NCBI GenBank assembly: GCA_949357655.1
Contig: CASHTG010000009.1
Span: 1,072,497-1,136,496 of the forward strand
Direction: 5' to 3'
Length of the DNA stretch: 64,000 nucleotides
Source: Parascedosporium putredinis
Taxonomy: Eukaryota; Ascomycota; Sordariomycetes; Microascales; Microascaceae
Shown here: positions 38,004-49,894 of the stretch, piece by piece
Layout: each line of letters starts with the position of its first letter
How positions within the stretch are numbered: the first letter of the stretch is position 1
Position numbers and translations under genes: made by a program
The notes under the pieces: model-generated
The model's input: only the letters and a program-made list of their open reading frames with translations
Databases searched by the model: none
Told to the model about the DNA's origin: nothing

Positions 38004-39824
38004 ATGGGTTATGATGACTCCAAGCACGCTCATCATGAGCCGCCCAGCGAGAAATGGGTCGACACCGCTGGTGCCCAAACCGCCTTCACAGCAGAGCGTG
38101 ATGAGACTTTCGCAGATTCGATTAAGAAAAATAAGCGGGCAGTACTCTGGTCTCTGATGCTTTCCACGGCCATCATCATGGAAGGTTACGATACGTCTCT
38201 TCTCCCGTCCTTCTATGGTTACCCGTCCTTCCAGAAACATTACGGCGACTATTATCCGGATATTGACGGCTACCAGCTTTCAGGACCATGGCAGGCGGGA
38301 CTCAGCAACGGGGCCAATGTTGGTGTCATCTTTGGCGGTTTTCTCAACGGATGGGCTGTCAGTCGTTTCGGGTATAAGAAGACCATGAATTTAGCCTTGG
38401 TGTTCATGGCTGCAGCTCTTTTCGTTGTCTTCTTCTCTCTAATGTGAAGGTCCTCCTCGTTGGGGAAATTCTCTGTGGAATCCCCTGGGGTGTTTTTGCG
38501 ACAACCGGCCCTGCCTACGCGTCTGAGGTCTGCCCTTTAGCACTTCGAGCATATCTGACGGTAGGTTTATTTTCTATATTTAGTACGGCTTCTTTCGATT
38601 CCGGTATCACGACTTTTTGTTCAACGCCCTCGTCATATTATCAATTCCAGGCGGAGTGCTCCCCTTACATCTGCTAATATATCAACCGTCTAGGTATATT
38701 GCAATCTGTGCTGGGCCATTGGCCAGCTCATCGCCAATGGTATCCTTCAAGGCCTTGTGACAAATACAACAAAGTGGGGCTACCGCATTCCTGGGCCATT
38801 CAATGGGTCTGGCCTCCTGTCCTTATTGTTGGCTGCATCTTCGCTCCAGAGTCGCCCTGGTGGCTAGTTAAGCAAAATCGACTTGCAGATGCCAAAAGAC
38901 GCTGGCGCGTCTTACTGACAGTGACAGCGACAGACTCAACGCCACGATCTCACAAATGGTTCACACTATTGAGATTGAGCGAGAGATTGAATCAGGGTCT
39001 TCCTATTGGCACTGCTTCAAAGGTATTGATCTTCGCCGAACCGAGATTTGCTGTCTTACCTTTGCAACTCAAATGCTCTCAGGAGCCCAATTTGCTTACG
39101 GGCCATCCTACTTTTTCCTCCAGGCCGGCATGGACACGGAAGATGCCTACAAGCTTGCAGTTGGCAGCCCTGCTCTCGCCTTTCTCGGCACCGTCCTGTC
39201 GTGGTTACTACTGACCTACTTCGGCCGTCGGACCATCTTTCTCGGGGGCATCTCTACCTTGGCCATCCTACTATTCACTATTGGCATGATTTCCGCTACC
39301 ACCAGCGCTAACAATGATAGCGCCCTTTGGGCCCAGGCATCGCTATGCTTGATTTGGCAGCTAGTCTACTCGCTCACACTTGGGCCTATAGCTTATGTTA
39401 TCATCTCCGAGACCTCCGCAGTTCGGCTTCGGGCCAAGTCTGTCGTCCTAGCCCGTAATACATATAACATTACCACAGTCTGGGCCGCCGTACTCGAACC
39501 TTACATGATCCATCCAAAAGAATGGGACTGGAAGGGCAAGACCGCATTTTCTGGTGCGGAACAAGTGTACTGATGACTATTTGGGGCTTTTTCAGACTAC
39601 CAGAGTGTGGGGTGAGTACTGACATCAGTTTATTTCTATCCTTATAACTTTATAAAGTACTATTAGAACGAATACTGATAGATTTATCCATCGTTTCATA
39701 GGGCCGGACTTATGAGGAACTAGATCTCCTGTTCGCTAACAAAGTTCCTGCTCGGAAGTTTAAAGAAGCAGTCGTTGATCCGTATGCAAGGGACGATGAG
39801 CAGGTAAAGCTGCCCCAGCAGTAA
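38004..39824 (+). CDS. MFS sugar transporter (alpha-glucoside/maltose permease-like)
   Basis: Twelve-helix plasma-membrane sugar:proton symporter of the major facilitator family. Motifs are MEGYDTSLLPSFYGYPSFQ in helix 1 (about 38180), GWAVSRFGYKKTM (about 38350), GEILCGIPWGVFATTGPAYASE (about 38463), APESPWWLVKQNRL (about 38843), the central FKGIDLRRTEICC (about 39022), YFGRRTIFL (about 39220) and the C-terminal RTYEELDLLFANKVPARKF (about 39703). Introns lie at about 38561-38693 and about 39611-39700. Slips near 38440, 38790 and 39550 (one T short in a T run) are repaired by single bases; a further disrupted stretch lies around 38905-38955 between the halves. The closest known group by sequence feel is fungal MAL-type alpha-glucoside permeases. 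Its position between a rhamnosidase and an alpha-xylosidase suggests a plant-derived di- or oligosaccharide substrate. Confidence 0.88.
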
Positions 39825-40604
39825 ATCTCTACGTCGTAGACATAGGGCTCAAAGATTTCGTTTTATAAAAACGCGGGTCTATGGCTAGAAAGCCGAATGG
39901 TATAGAAATCTAAGCTAGCTACTATTCTCTCGTAATTTACTCTATCATAAGCCTTATTATCTAAACATTCTTATCGTGGATTCGCCTGAATATATAACAA
40001 CCTAATCCCTTCTATTTCCTAGCGATAAATCTCTCGCTATCTTTTCGTGATGTCAAGTATAACTATACTAAGTAAGTGCACCCCTTATCGTCCTCCACCT
40101 CGTAAATCATGTGCGGATATGTCGATAGGTAGTCTATGTCGGGTTATATCTTCTATGAGCACCTCTTCCTCTTAGTTCGCTTCTATCGGCTAACTTTCCC
40201 GAATTCGAGTTCTATGGCGGCACTAGGAAAGGGGGCAAAGTAAATCGGAAGGCAGGCTGCGTTGTCGCTAGCCGCCTCTAGAACTATAGGCTTAGTTCGA
40301 GAATACGAGGGGGTGTGGGGTGCAGGATCACCACCCTAGTCTATACGATCCAGTGTCTCTAACGGAACCACTATTATTAATTAACCGTTCTCAGGATCAG
40401 GATTCGGTCCTATCTTCCCCGACTTGAAGTTGCTATAAGCAAAGAGTCCAATGAGTCCAATGAGTCCAATGAGTCCAATGAGCCATCCGTAGACTTTGCG
40501 TCCCTTATAACCTATCCGCTCCTCAGGTACTCTAGACAATTTCCAATTCTCCCATACATCTATAGCAAAACTTTAAGAGCACCAATCACCTACTTCGATC
40601 AGAA
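39825..40604. other. Intergenic region with promoter of the GH31 gene
   Basis: No gene seen. It carries a short 9-bp microsatellite (listed separately) about 130 nt upstream of the GH31 ATG. Confidence 0.5.
40444..40479. repeat. 9-bp microsatellite, 4 copies
   Basis: GAGTCCAAT is repeated four times without mismatch, followed by a degenerate fifth start. It lies in the promoter of the GH31 gene, so copy number could affect expression; this is not shown. Confidence 0.85.
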
Positions 40605-42675
40605 ATGGCTTTCATTAAAGAATCAAGCGCCATATCTTTCAAGTACGATTCTGAGACCCTGAGGGTTGAATCATGGGGTCCAAATGCCTTCCGTGTCCGA
40701 GCCACTCATCAGCCCGTGTTTCCGGCGGAGAACTGGGCGCTCGAAGAGCCAGTCATAGCCCCTAACGATGTGTCTATTGAGGCGGGCGAAACAGCAAGTA
40801 TAAAAAACGGGAATATCACCGCTACCATTTCAGCACGTGGAAAGCTTCTTATCTTCAACAATAAAACCGGCAAGCCCATATTAGAGGAATTCTCGCGCCA
40901 TCGACTCGATCTTATGGACCCAAAATGTAGCGCCCTAACAATCCAAGCTCGGGAATTTATCCCCGGCTAGGTAGTGAATCTTGGAAGCTGACAGCACGAT
41001 TCGAGTCACTTGATGCCGAGGAGCGGATTTATGGTATGGGCCAATACCAACAACCATTCATGAATCTCAAGGGTGCACAGCTGGAACTTGCCCAGCGAAA
41101 TAGCCAAGCTAGCGTTCCTTTCGCAGTCTCTAGCCTTGGCTATGGCTTTCTCTGGAACAACCCTTCAATTGGTCGGGCTGTGTTTGGTACAAATGTAACG
41201 ACATTCGAAGCGTCGTCCACCAACATTATGGACTACTGGATTGTTACCGGAGACTCGCCTTCTGACATTGTTAGGGCATATACAGATGTGACAGGAAAGT
41301 CCCAGAGATGCCCGAGTACGGCCTCGGGTTCTGGCAATGTAAGCTAAGGTATCAAACGCAGGACGAGATACTCCAGGTTGCCCGAGAACATAAGTCACGT
41401 GGGCTACCGATAGATGTCATTGTCGTTGACTTCTTCCACTGGCCTAAAGAAGGCGAATGGAAATTTGATCCTACATTCTGGCCTGACCCTGGTGAGTGAC
41501 CTTCAGGTTAATGAGGAAGATTAACATATCAGGAGACTAACAACATACTCGTGTAACTATCAGAAACAATGATTAAGGAGCTCAAGTCTTTAGACATCGA
41601 ATGCATGGTTTCTGTTTGGCCCACTGTCGACCGTCAGTCAGAGAATTACTCCGACATGCTCTCTCAGGGCCTTTTGATCCACCAGGATAGAGGCTGGAGG
41701 ATATCTATGGAGGGTCCAGGCAACACAGTCCATTTTGACGCAACAAATCCAGAAGCTAGAGAGTACGTATGGCAAAAGGTGAAAAGCAACTACTACGATA
41801 AAGGGATCCGGCTTTTTGGCTAGACGAGGCAGAGCCCGAATATACGGTATATGATTTCGACATCTACCGGTATTATAGAGGTCCCAACCTGATGATCGGT
41901 AACTGGTACCCTCGGGATTACTCTCGAGGCTTCTACGAAGGGATGAAGGCTTCCGGACAGGATAAAGTTGTGAATTTGGTCCGTTGCGCGTGGGCCGGAA
42001 GCCAAAGGTACGGTGCTCTCCTCTGGTCTGGAGACATTGCTAGCTCGTGGGGTAGCTTTCGTGACCAACTCTCCGCCGGCTTAAACGCAGGTCTGGCCGG
42101 GATATCATGGTGGACGACTGATATCGGTGGTTTCCACGGCGGCAATCCAGATGACCCGAACTTCCGAGAACTTTTATACGCTGGTTCCAATGGGCTGCTT
42201 TCTGCCCTGTGATGCGCCTCCACGGTGACCGCGAACCTCGCCAGCCTCAGCTAGGGAACTCGGGAGGTAGCCACTGTCGATCAGGTGCCGCTAATGAGGT
42301 TTGGTCATATGGCGAGGAAGTCTATCAAATCTGCAAGACATATTTAGCTCTACGGGAGAAGATGAAAGATTATATTCGGGAGCTGATGAAAGCTGCTCAT
42401 ATTCACGGCGACCCCCTCATGCGTCCCTTGTTTTACGACTTTCCACAGGACGAGAAAGCGTGGAGAATCGAGGACGAGTATATGTTCGGTTGGAAGTACT
42501 TAGTAGCACCTGTGCTCAAAGCTGGTCAGATGCAGTCTACGGTCTATCTTCCTAAGGGGAAACAGTGGCGACTAGTTTCCGCCCAGGGCGAGGCCACGGG
42601 GACGCGTTGCAAGGAGGAAGTTATGTAACGGTACCGTGCCCACTAGCATACACACCTGTCTTTGAGGTTATTTAG
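40605..42675 (+). CDS. Glycoside hydrolase family 31, alpha-xylosidase-like
   Basis: Retaining exo-alpha-glycosidase, most like alpha-xylosidases that trim xyloglucan oligosaccharides; no signal peptide, so intracellular. Motifs are ERIYGMGQYQQPFMNLKG (about 41024), MPEYGLGFWQCKLRY (about 41308), IDVIVVDFFHWP (about 41410), the nucleophile Asp in FWLDEAEPEY (about 41815), the acid/base Asp in WSGDIASSWGSF (about 42028) and MRLHGDREPRQPQ (about 42210). An intron of ~76 nt sits at about 41490-41565. Slips near 40965, 41300, 41818 (short T run), 42180 (short T run) and 42597 (short G run) are all restored by one base; the last extends the protein from an apparent stop at 42628 to PLAYTPVFEVI ending at 42675. 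Length is about 660 residues. A 129-bp piece of its 5' end is found inverted at 59153-59281. Confidence 0.88.
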
Positions 42676-45279
42676 ATCAAGGTGTGGCCAACAGCTAGGC
42701 GATTTTAGGACAGGGAGGCATTCTAAGTGTTATAGAATTAGCTATCAGCCAACTCTATCAAGCCCTAGATTATCATGTTGAGCATCCTTTACTATTTCCA
42801 TCCAATCCTAGGAAAATCGCCAGATTGATTAATTCGAAGGGGTTTAAGCTACATCTCTATGTGTACTCTATAGTCCCAGAAGCTACCCTACAGGCTATCG
42901 CGACCTCAGGCGCTTACCCATACCATGTCTAAACACGCTTTATAAGGATTGAATCGTCGACATTAGAGAATAGAAACCCAAGAAGGAAAGAGTAAGCACC
43001 CGTGACTGACCCTTCGGCACTCGGGATAATACCGACTCGAGGGGACGGTCACACTATTACTTAGCCTCTCGTGTCATCTGGCTTGACCTTCTCATTATCA
43101 GAGGACCAAGGCAAAGATAACCCCCCAACCCTCCTTGGACTTTTCTTTTTAGTAGGTACGTTCATTACTTACCTCTTCTCTTTTAATAGAGCTACTAGAT
43201 CTTCTGCTGTATTATCACTAGGATTCCCTCCTATATTTGATACGCTTATTTATCCATTTATTTTAACCTGACATTTTCCTGACTTGGAAGCCCACGTTCC
43301 GACCCACGTTAAGCTCATGATGCTATTGTCAACGTTGCCTCCCCTTTCGCTGATTCAGTCAGTCCTCTTAACTAGGCTGTTGGGTAGAAGACGACTCTAT
43401 TAATCATCTCCTCTGTCTATTACTGTATTCTGAAGCCCCTTCTCCGCTTGCTCACCGGGAAGATCAATAAGTTAAAGGCGAATCGACATTTTCTGTACCC
43501 TATCTCTTATCAAAAGCTTCGGTGATCTTGATGTTGACTGTTCAATATTGGCATTATCCTTCGTTCGTTTATCTCCCTTGTCTAGATCCGTTCCGTGTCA
43601 GGACGGACTACTAATAAAAGGCTCCGCGGAACCTTTTGGCATATTCGGAATGCTTCTGGGCACCTTTTCTTAATGTCAATCCTTCTTTAGATTTATGACA
43701 AGCAAATACGGTTTGCAAGGGCCTATAAACAGCACTTGAGAAGTCCCCTTGTTGCTTGATTCTATTCAAAGCTTAAAGGTTTTGTATGAGGGCATCAGAC
43801 CGTGATAATTCAATATACAAGAGTAGATGAAGGAATTACTTCACATCTAGGTGGCAAGCTTAAAGGTATAAACAATGCTTCAAATGACTAGTCGATGGGT
43901 ATAGAGAATAGATGAATATTTATGCCCTCTAAAGGTCATTTATACTTATAAGTACAGTATTATATCAGTGTCGTAATATTTATAGAGATGCACGTATTTA
44001 AGGCCGAGATACACATTCGGGTATAGGCGGTATTAGACGAATACTATTAAGTTGGAGATATAGGCTCCGCAGGCTGCAAAGAGAGATAGGGTAAAGGTGC
44101 AATTTCCAACCACTATCCATAGTCGTAGCTGGAAGGATATTTCTACACCTCCATCATTCTTTACTATCCTAAGATAACTAATCATGTGGAAATTCAGTTG
44201 ATGCGTTCTGCGTCCTACATGTTGACCATCCCTAACCCCAATGTATGGCCCTTTCTTCGGCGAAAAGCTCTTTCTTTTCGGAGGGTATATGATCAAATAA
44301 CGATGCCTTCACAATCAGTTTTCCCGGGAAAGCCGGGCTACGTGTCAAAACAGAGCTATGCAGATGAGTTAAGAGAATCACATAAGTTGAGAGGTCGAGT
44401 TGAAGCGACAAGGTTAGAGGCTTACCTTCCGCAATTATTGCAGAACTGGCGCTATAACAGAGGATCCATGAGTAACCTGCTTATAATCTATTCTTAGGAT
44501 GACAGAGGCAACATACTACTATCTCATTTCCCGAAAAGGTGTTCTTGTCCGAGTATAAGGTTAGGACACTCGTGATCTCCTTAATCGATGCATCGGATTC
44601 TTCAACGATGTAGTTGATTGAATAAGCTATATAGTTGGCAAAATTTGTTAGCTCATAAGTTATATAACTAATGAATGGCCTGATACGTACGGCCTCCGGT
44701 GCGGCGGCAATTCAAGCTGAATAAATTCGTTAATTTCGAGTGGCTTCGAAAATATAGGATAAATTAGCGACCACATACCAGTGGCAAGCTATAACCGTTG
44801 ACGGTGCCTGGGGTAAGGAAACCTCAATGCCCCCACAGTTGCAGTGGCCGTCGTATGAAGTCATATCTAGCGAGGGCGTCAGTACGGCCGTATAATTAGA
44901 GGTGAGAGGAAGATGGGATACAAAGGTGAGAATTGGTTATCGTAGAGACATTGTAGAAGAGGGGTTTATCATCGGGGATTTATCAGGTCGCGACGACAAA
45001 GCTGAGGGGTCAGATGAAGTGTCCAAATTGCGATGGCCGAGGTACCTAGGTAATAATAAACCGAGGCCGATGATCAACGATGCTACTAGCTAACCAGTTC
45101 TTCTATGGGCTAGCTAAGAGGAAAGCTGAACGCTGGTTTCTATTTATTTGCCCAGCAACGACCACCCGTCTAGCGATCGTTAGCCTCCTGTCCGATTGCC
45201 CAATAGGGCACCGGCCTTCTGAATGCGAGTTAGCGCTGTTGATGCTATGACGTCAGGGTCGCTGACGGACAATAGAGGC
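42676..45279. other. AT-rich gene-poor region
   Basis: I see no supportable gene in these 2.6 kb. Short open frames at 43071, 44033, 44186 and 44902 show no domain. The base composition is AT-rich with many TA-rich words, consistent with decayed repeats, but no recognisable transposon protein could be read. Confidence 0.4.
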
Positions 45280-46899
45280 TTACGTCAGTAACTGATCTCG
45301 CTGGCGCCAGAGCTCTTCTAGTTCACCTAAAAAGTCTCTGCAACTACGAATTCTAACCGAACTTTACACAGCAAGTCTCGGACGATAGCTTGCTGCCAAA
45401 CCTCTTGCGAACGAGAGCCAGCAACCCGCAATGGGTACAAGAACAAAAGCGGTGATAGCCGTGCTTCGGTTAGTGCTTTCTTTACAGACTTGGTTATAGT
45501 ATCAAAGTGCTGTAAAATTTCAGACTTCGAGAGAACCGGCACCGAGATGTTGTATCCCCGCCATAGGTCTAGCCTGTAATCAAAATTACCCGAGAGGTAT
45601 ATACTTGTAGCTGCAAAGAAAATTCTTGTAAGTACCTGCTCGTCGTCAAAATCCTTGTCATGCCCAAAAGACATTGCTGAATCCTCTAGATCCCAGATTG
45701 CAAGATTATCATGAAGTTGGAAGGCCTCAGTAGCCGTCTCTTTAGCTAACTGCTGCAAACTTGGATCCGTTGGACACTGAGCGGATTGCTGGAAAAGGTT
45801 TCCGACCCTATGAATCTTTTAGTCAGGTTGTACTGTGGCACAAAGACTATATATAGTCCCTTACCTCACGCGTAATTTTGACGCCTTGACTACTAAGTCT
45901 AAAAGGGCGGATTGAGAGGGTTGCTGGAGGGACCCATTAGAATTGCGTAAGCGCAGTGTTAAGTCCATCCACTCGGGCTCCGTGAGAAAGCTCGGCTCGT
46001 TAAAAATGACAGATCGACAAATTTCAAATGTGCGGGCCTGGATGAAGAAGTTGCGGCTCGGTCCATTGAGACAATGCGAGGGTCCACTGGCAACGAGGGC
46101 CCTGGAGGTGCCATAGACTGCATGTTGGAGCCATCCAGCTCCTGACGGGTCGTGCATAAGCTAGTAGTAGCGTATAATTAGATAGGTATAAGGAGTTAAT
46201 AGTATAGCATATAGCCAGCCAAACCTCAAATATTCCAAGAAAGAAAGTAGTCCACAAAATATTCGTTCTCTGTATCAGTTTTCCCGTAAAATCAGACGCC
46301 ATGGTCTCTCGGAGACTCTTGATTGAGCTGGTATAATAGCTCAGCGCACAACGCAGAGCATATCTTGTTTCATAGCTCATGGTAAGTGTTTTGCGAACTT
46401 CCATAGCACCTAGAGCCAATGCCGCGCTCAATAAGTGCGACGCGGGCTCTCCTTGTTGGCCCGACGTTTTGATGAAATTTTTAATGTCGTTGAGGAAGAC
46501 GATTTTATGGCCTGTAAAGTTGTTCCTACTGATAAACGTATCAAACCCTCGTAAGCACATTGTTAACGAGTAATTCGACTCCAACAATGGTGCTGTGAGC
46601 GTGGGGGCCGCCTTGAAGCTAGTTGCAGTCAAATGCTTGCCTTGGTCAATCGATATGACAGCTTGCTTAGCCTTCCACGGTCGCGGGTTTGAGAACGCGC
46701 AAGCTATTTTCCGTCGCTGGCATTGATGACATGGAGCTTCACCCGAGCACTGTTCAACAATCAGCCCGAGCCCCGGGTTCTCAATTCCACTCGCTGGAGG
46801 GCGGCTATTCGTCGGCTATCCAGGACGCACCTTTAAGTGATGAGCGGCGCATGCTATGCAGCGGGACCGCTTGGTCCGACGGTCAAAGGGCCCTAACAT
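45280..46899 (-). CDS. Zn2Cys6 (fungal binuclear zinc cluster) transcription factor
   Basis: Nuclear DNA-binding regulator. Exon 1 (46831-46899) starts MLGPFDRRTKRSRC; an 81-bp intron (46750-46830, GTGCGT...ACAG) splits the zinc cluster and splicing gives a perfect C-x2-C-x6-C-x5-C-x2-C-x6-C (CIAC, then LKC, PCHQC, KIAC). A fungal-specific regulatory region follows (LLSAALALGAMEV; FLGIFE joined by an intron near 46145-46230 to LMHDPSGAGWLQHAVYG), then another intron near 45760-45865. An apparent stop at 45327 lies beside an A/T run; one extra T extends the protein to FLGELEELWRQRD, matching the usual C-terminal helix, and stops at 45280. It is divergent from the esterase at 47269 across 369 bp and close to the PKS, so it is the likely pathway regulator of that locus. 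Confidence 0.87.
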
Positions 46900-47268
46900 C
46901 GTCGCGAGAACAGTTCCTAAAGAGGGAAAGATGAGAAGAAGGAAGATGAGACCTAAGAAGCCTTAAAATCCCCACGGCGAAGGCGTGGTGTGGGACGAGA
47001 CAATCTGTGGGAATACGCTAAACCGGAAAAGGAAGTGGTCTCGCGACGCAAGTGCTGTCATCCTAGTGTCGTGATGAAATTTAATTACTGTGTGGGGCCC
47101 TGTTCGGAGCTGGCGACGACCTCACGTCACATCAGGCCGCTTAGAGCAAGACCGTGAGAGTTAAGGGAGAGAGAGAAGTTATATAAAAAGAGGTTCATCA
47201 GATCTATGTTCCTCTTGACATATACTCCAACATTATTCGATCACGATTCCAATCTCTACTCCAACATA
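46900..47268. promoter_or_regulatory. Bidirectional promoter between regulator and esterase
   Basis: A 369-bp gap separates the start codons of the Zn2Cys6 gene (-) and the esterase (+). TATATAAAA at about 47180 is 89 nt upstream of the esterase ATG. The short shared spacer suggests that the two genes are switched together; this is inference from layout. Confidence 0.55.
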
Positions 47269-48400
47269 ATGTTTCAACCAATCTTCATTTCTCTTCTAAT
47301 TAGAGCGACATTGGCATTGACTATCCCAGCGCCATCGGGACCTTACACCGTGTCCCTGTCAACAAAGGATATCACCAACCACGGCTATCTCGACCCATAT
47401 GCGCCCCCAGCAATCCTCACGACCGTAGGGTCATATTCTCTACTTTCACGCCCGTCGACATAAGTAATACGCCATGCCAAAACACCAGCTTAGTTCCTTA
47501 TATGACCCCGGCGACTGCTTCATACTATGATGGCATGGCAGCTGAGCTCGGACTCTCCGATGGCTTATTTTCGTCGCTGGAGATGGAATTCTGTGTGACT
47601 TCACGTCACCGTTGCAAACCTCATAATCTCTTATCGCATCCTCTCATCTTATTTTCTCCCGGTCTAGGCAGCTCACGTCTTCTCTATAGTGCTATTGCTA
47701 GGGAGATTGCAAGCCACGGTTACGTTGTTGTGACAATCGATCACTCTTATGAAGGTCCCGTCGTGGAACTTCCCGATGGAACGGTCTATAAAGCTGTCGA
47801 GATAGATGCCGACAATTCAACTGTGATTGAGACGGTCACTCGACTCCGCGCCAAGGACTACTCCTTTGTTCTCTCCCACTTTATCCAGAACCCTGTTCCT
47901 GGCATCAATCTCAACCACGTATTCGGGACTGGCCATTCTCTTGGAGGTGCTACAGCAGCCGTAGCTATGGCTTCAGACAAACGTATCATCGGCGGCGTCA
48001 ATTTTGATGGCCTAATCGCTAACCCTGCCCTCGATAGTGGCCTGGACCAGCCATTTTTCTTGCCGGAAGGCAGGAGCACGAAGACACTGATGCTACATGG
48101 AACATCTTCTATGATAACCTTCGAGGGTCTAAAGCGCTCCTCGCTATCACTGGAGCAACACATTCAACGTTCACAGACATTCCAACCTTGCTGGGGGCTT
48201 TAGGCGACGCCCTTCCTTCTGAAGCAATACCTGATTTGAAGACTGTCTTTGGTAGCCTTTTATTCTCTAAAGCTGCCCCAATCATGGCCGAGATTGTGCA
48301 AGCGGTTGTGGATCTGGCGACACATGGTAAGGTTAGGTCCATGTTGACTGGTGGCGATGCAAAGCTACCAGAGGTAGTAGTAGTGCGATCTGGGATATAG
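47269..48400 (+). CDS. Secreted PAF-acetylhydrolase-like serine esterase (alpha/beta hydrolase)
   Basis: Alpha/beta hydrolase of the platelet-activating-factor acetylhydrolase type II group, acting on short-chain esters or oxidised phospholipids in known members. The ATG at 47269 is preferred over the in-frame one at 47206 because it directly opens a signal peptide (MFQPIFISLLIRATLALTIP). Motifs are LILFSPGLGSSRLLYSAIAR (about 47647), the nucleophile Ser in GTGHSLGGATAA (about 47928), Asp in GGVNFDG (about 47993) and His in THSTFTD (about 48160). Slips near 47420 (short C run) and 48108 are repaired by one base each. Length is about 375 residues. It stands between a zinc-cluster regulator and an HR-PKS that has no release domain, so a role in hydrolysing a product or intermediate is possible but unproven. 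Confidence 0.83.
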
Positions 48401-49894
48401 AGTTAGCACATAATGAATGGACACTAAGGGGTTCATGTCACTTCTTGCTAGTTAGCCTGAGTCTGCACTCGGCGTAGGTTAATTTCTATCTGGGATTTGA
48501 TATATTCGAGCTATGGACCAGTGAAGGCGGTTAGGTGTAAAGATATTATCCCCTTCGTATTTACTATACACTAGGCCTCGAGCTCTGATCTCTTCGTCTC
48601 TAGGGATAATTCCATCTATTCTTTTTTTCTTTTTAGCTTCTCAGAGCTAGTAGTCTTCTAGCTATCAACTTAACCTGAGTCCTTCAAATTACTCCACCGG
48701 CTTTCTTCACCATTTATCGAAAGTAGATGCGTTCTAGTGCTTTTCAATTGACTTGCTAACATCCTTCCGAGCCTTAACCGCCCAAATGCCTCCACTAGAC
48801 AGGAACCTTAGATTGCTCTATAGTAGTGCGTTTTATTTCAGGAATGAACAGACGTAAGCCCGACCTGAACAAGAAAGTTTCCAAAGGAGAACAGCACAAC
48901 TCGTTAGAAGTGATCATATACGGTGTCGCATGGACAATGGCAAGCTACACGATCCACATGGTACTCATGGACAGCATCATACCAAGAGCTCTAATGGGTA
49001 TAGCCGCGTTAATAGGTTGGAGTAGGATATCCGGCATCTACCGATGGTATTAAAGGCCTAGATAATGGCTGCGCAGTTTATCGCCATCTTTATGAGGCCG
49101 AAAAAGCCGCTCACAAGAAGCGAGGTCGAGGTGCCACATAATCTAAAGACCGGAACTTTATAAGGGGTATTGTAATGACCTGAATCTATGCGCCTCTCCG
49201 AGGCCGCTAGCAATTATAGAGTCCCCGGTGAAGTTCCGGAGCATCGTCAAGCAGATCGCTAAGAAGATACTATTCCGACTACTAGTTTCATTTATACTTC
49301 ATAGGAGCTCCTCTAGACACCTGTGACGTAAATTTTAACCCCTCCTAGATTGGAAGATCTATCTCACGAGTTTCTATTATGATATATGGCAGTCACTTAG
49401 CATATTTCGCGCTTAAGGGAGAACCTCGACGAGGTCTTCAATCCTACTATGCTTTATAACCCTAAGGTGATTCATCTATAACTGCATATTGGTGAGTAGT
49501 AAGCCAACGAAAACAAGTTTAATAGTAAATGGAACTTGCCATTAACATCTAAACATACTCATGTAATCTGGAGGTCATACTTGATCTGCCTAAAACCCTG
49601 AATATTAGGTGCGAGAGCTCGAAGACCTAAGCGAGGGTTTTGAAGGGACCTCTAAGCACCCCCAAATGAGAGCTAGGGCAGCACATCAGCGACGCGCCAT
49701 CTTTGAATACTATTAAAATAGATCGGTTCGACTAATCTCTATCATACTAACTTGGGCGGCAGTGGCGATCTCGAGAACGACATGTAACACGAAAATCAAG
49801 CCGAACGCTAGTAATTATTTCTTTTAGGCCTGAAAATATACTCCAATATTAAGCAATTCTGGCAAATGATATTAAGAGACCTCCTTACTACTCT
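48401..49894. other. Intergenic region, possibly decayed repeat
   Basis: No gene supported. A 75-codon plus frame at 48826-49053 followed near 49090-49135 by lysine/arginine-rich coding-like sequence (AEKAAHKKRGRG) resembles the basic tail of a transposase, but no catalytic motif is visible. The right end is the 3' flank of the PKS. Confidence 0.35.

Noticed and set aside
736..42675. Interpretation that most metabolic genes are pseudogenes
   Set aside because: Breaks are single missing bases, mainly at homopolymers, with intact motifs on both sides and few nonsense substitutions; sequencing error explains them better.
47206..47268. Upstream in-frame ATG for the esterase
   Set aside because: It would place 21 residues before the signal peptide; the ATG at 47269 opens it directly and leaves the TATA box at a better distance.
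48826..49135. Transposase remnant
   Set aside because: Only a basic tail-like peptide is visible; no catalytic acidic residues or terminal inverted repeats could be found.
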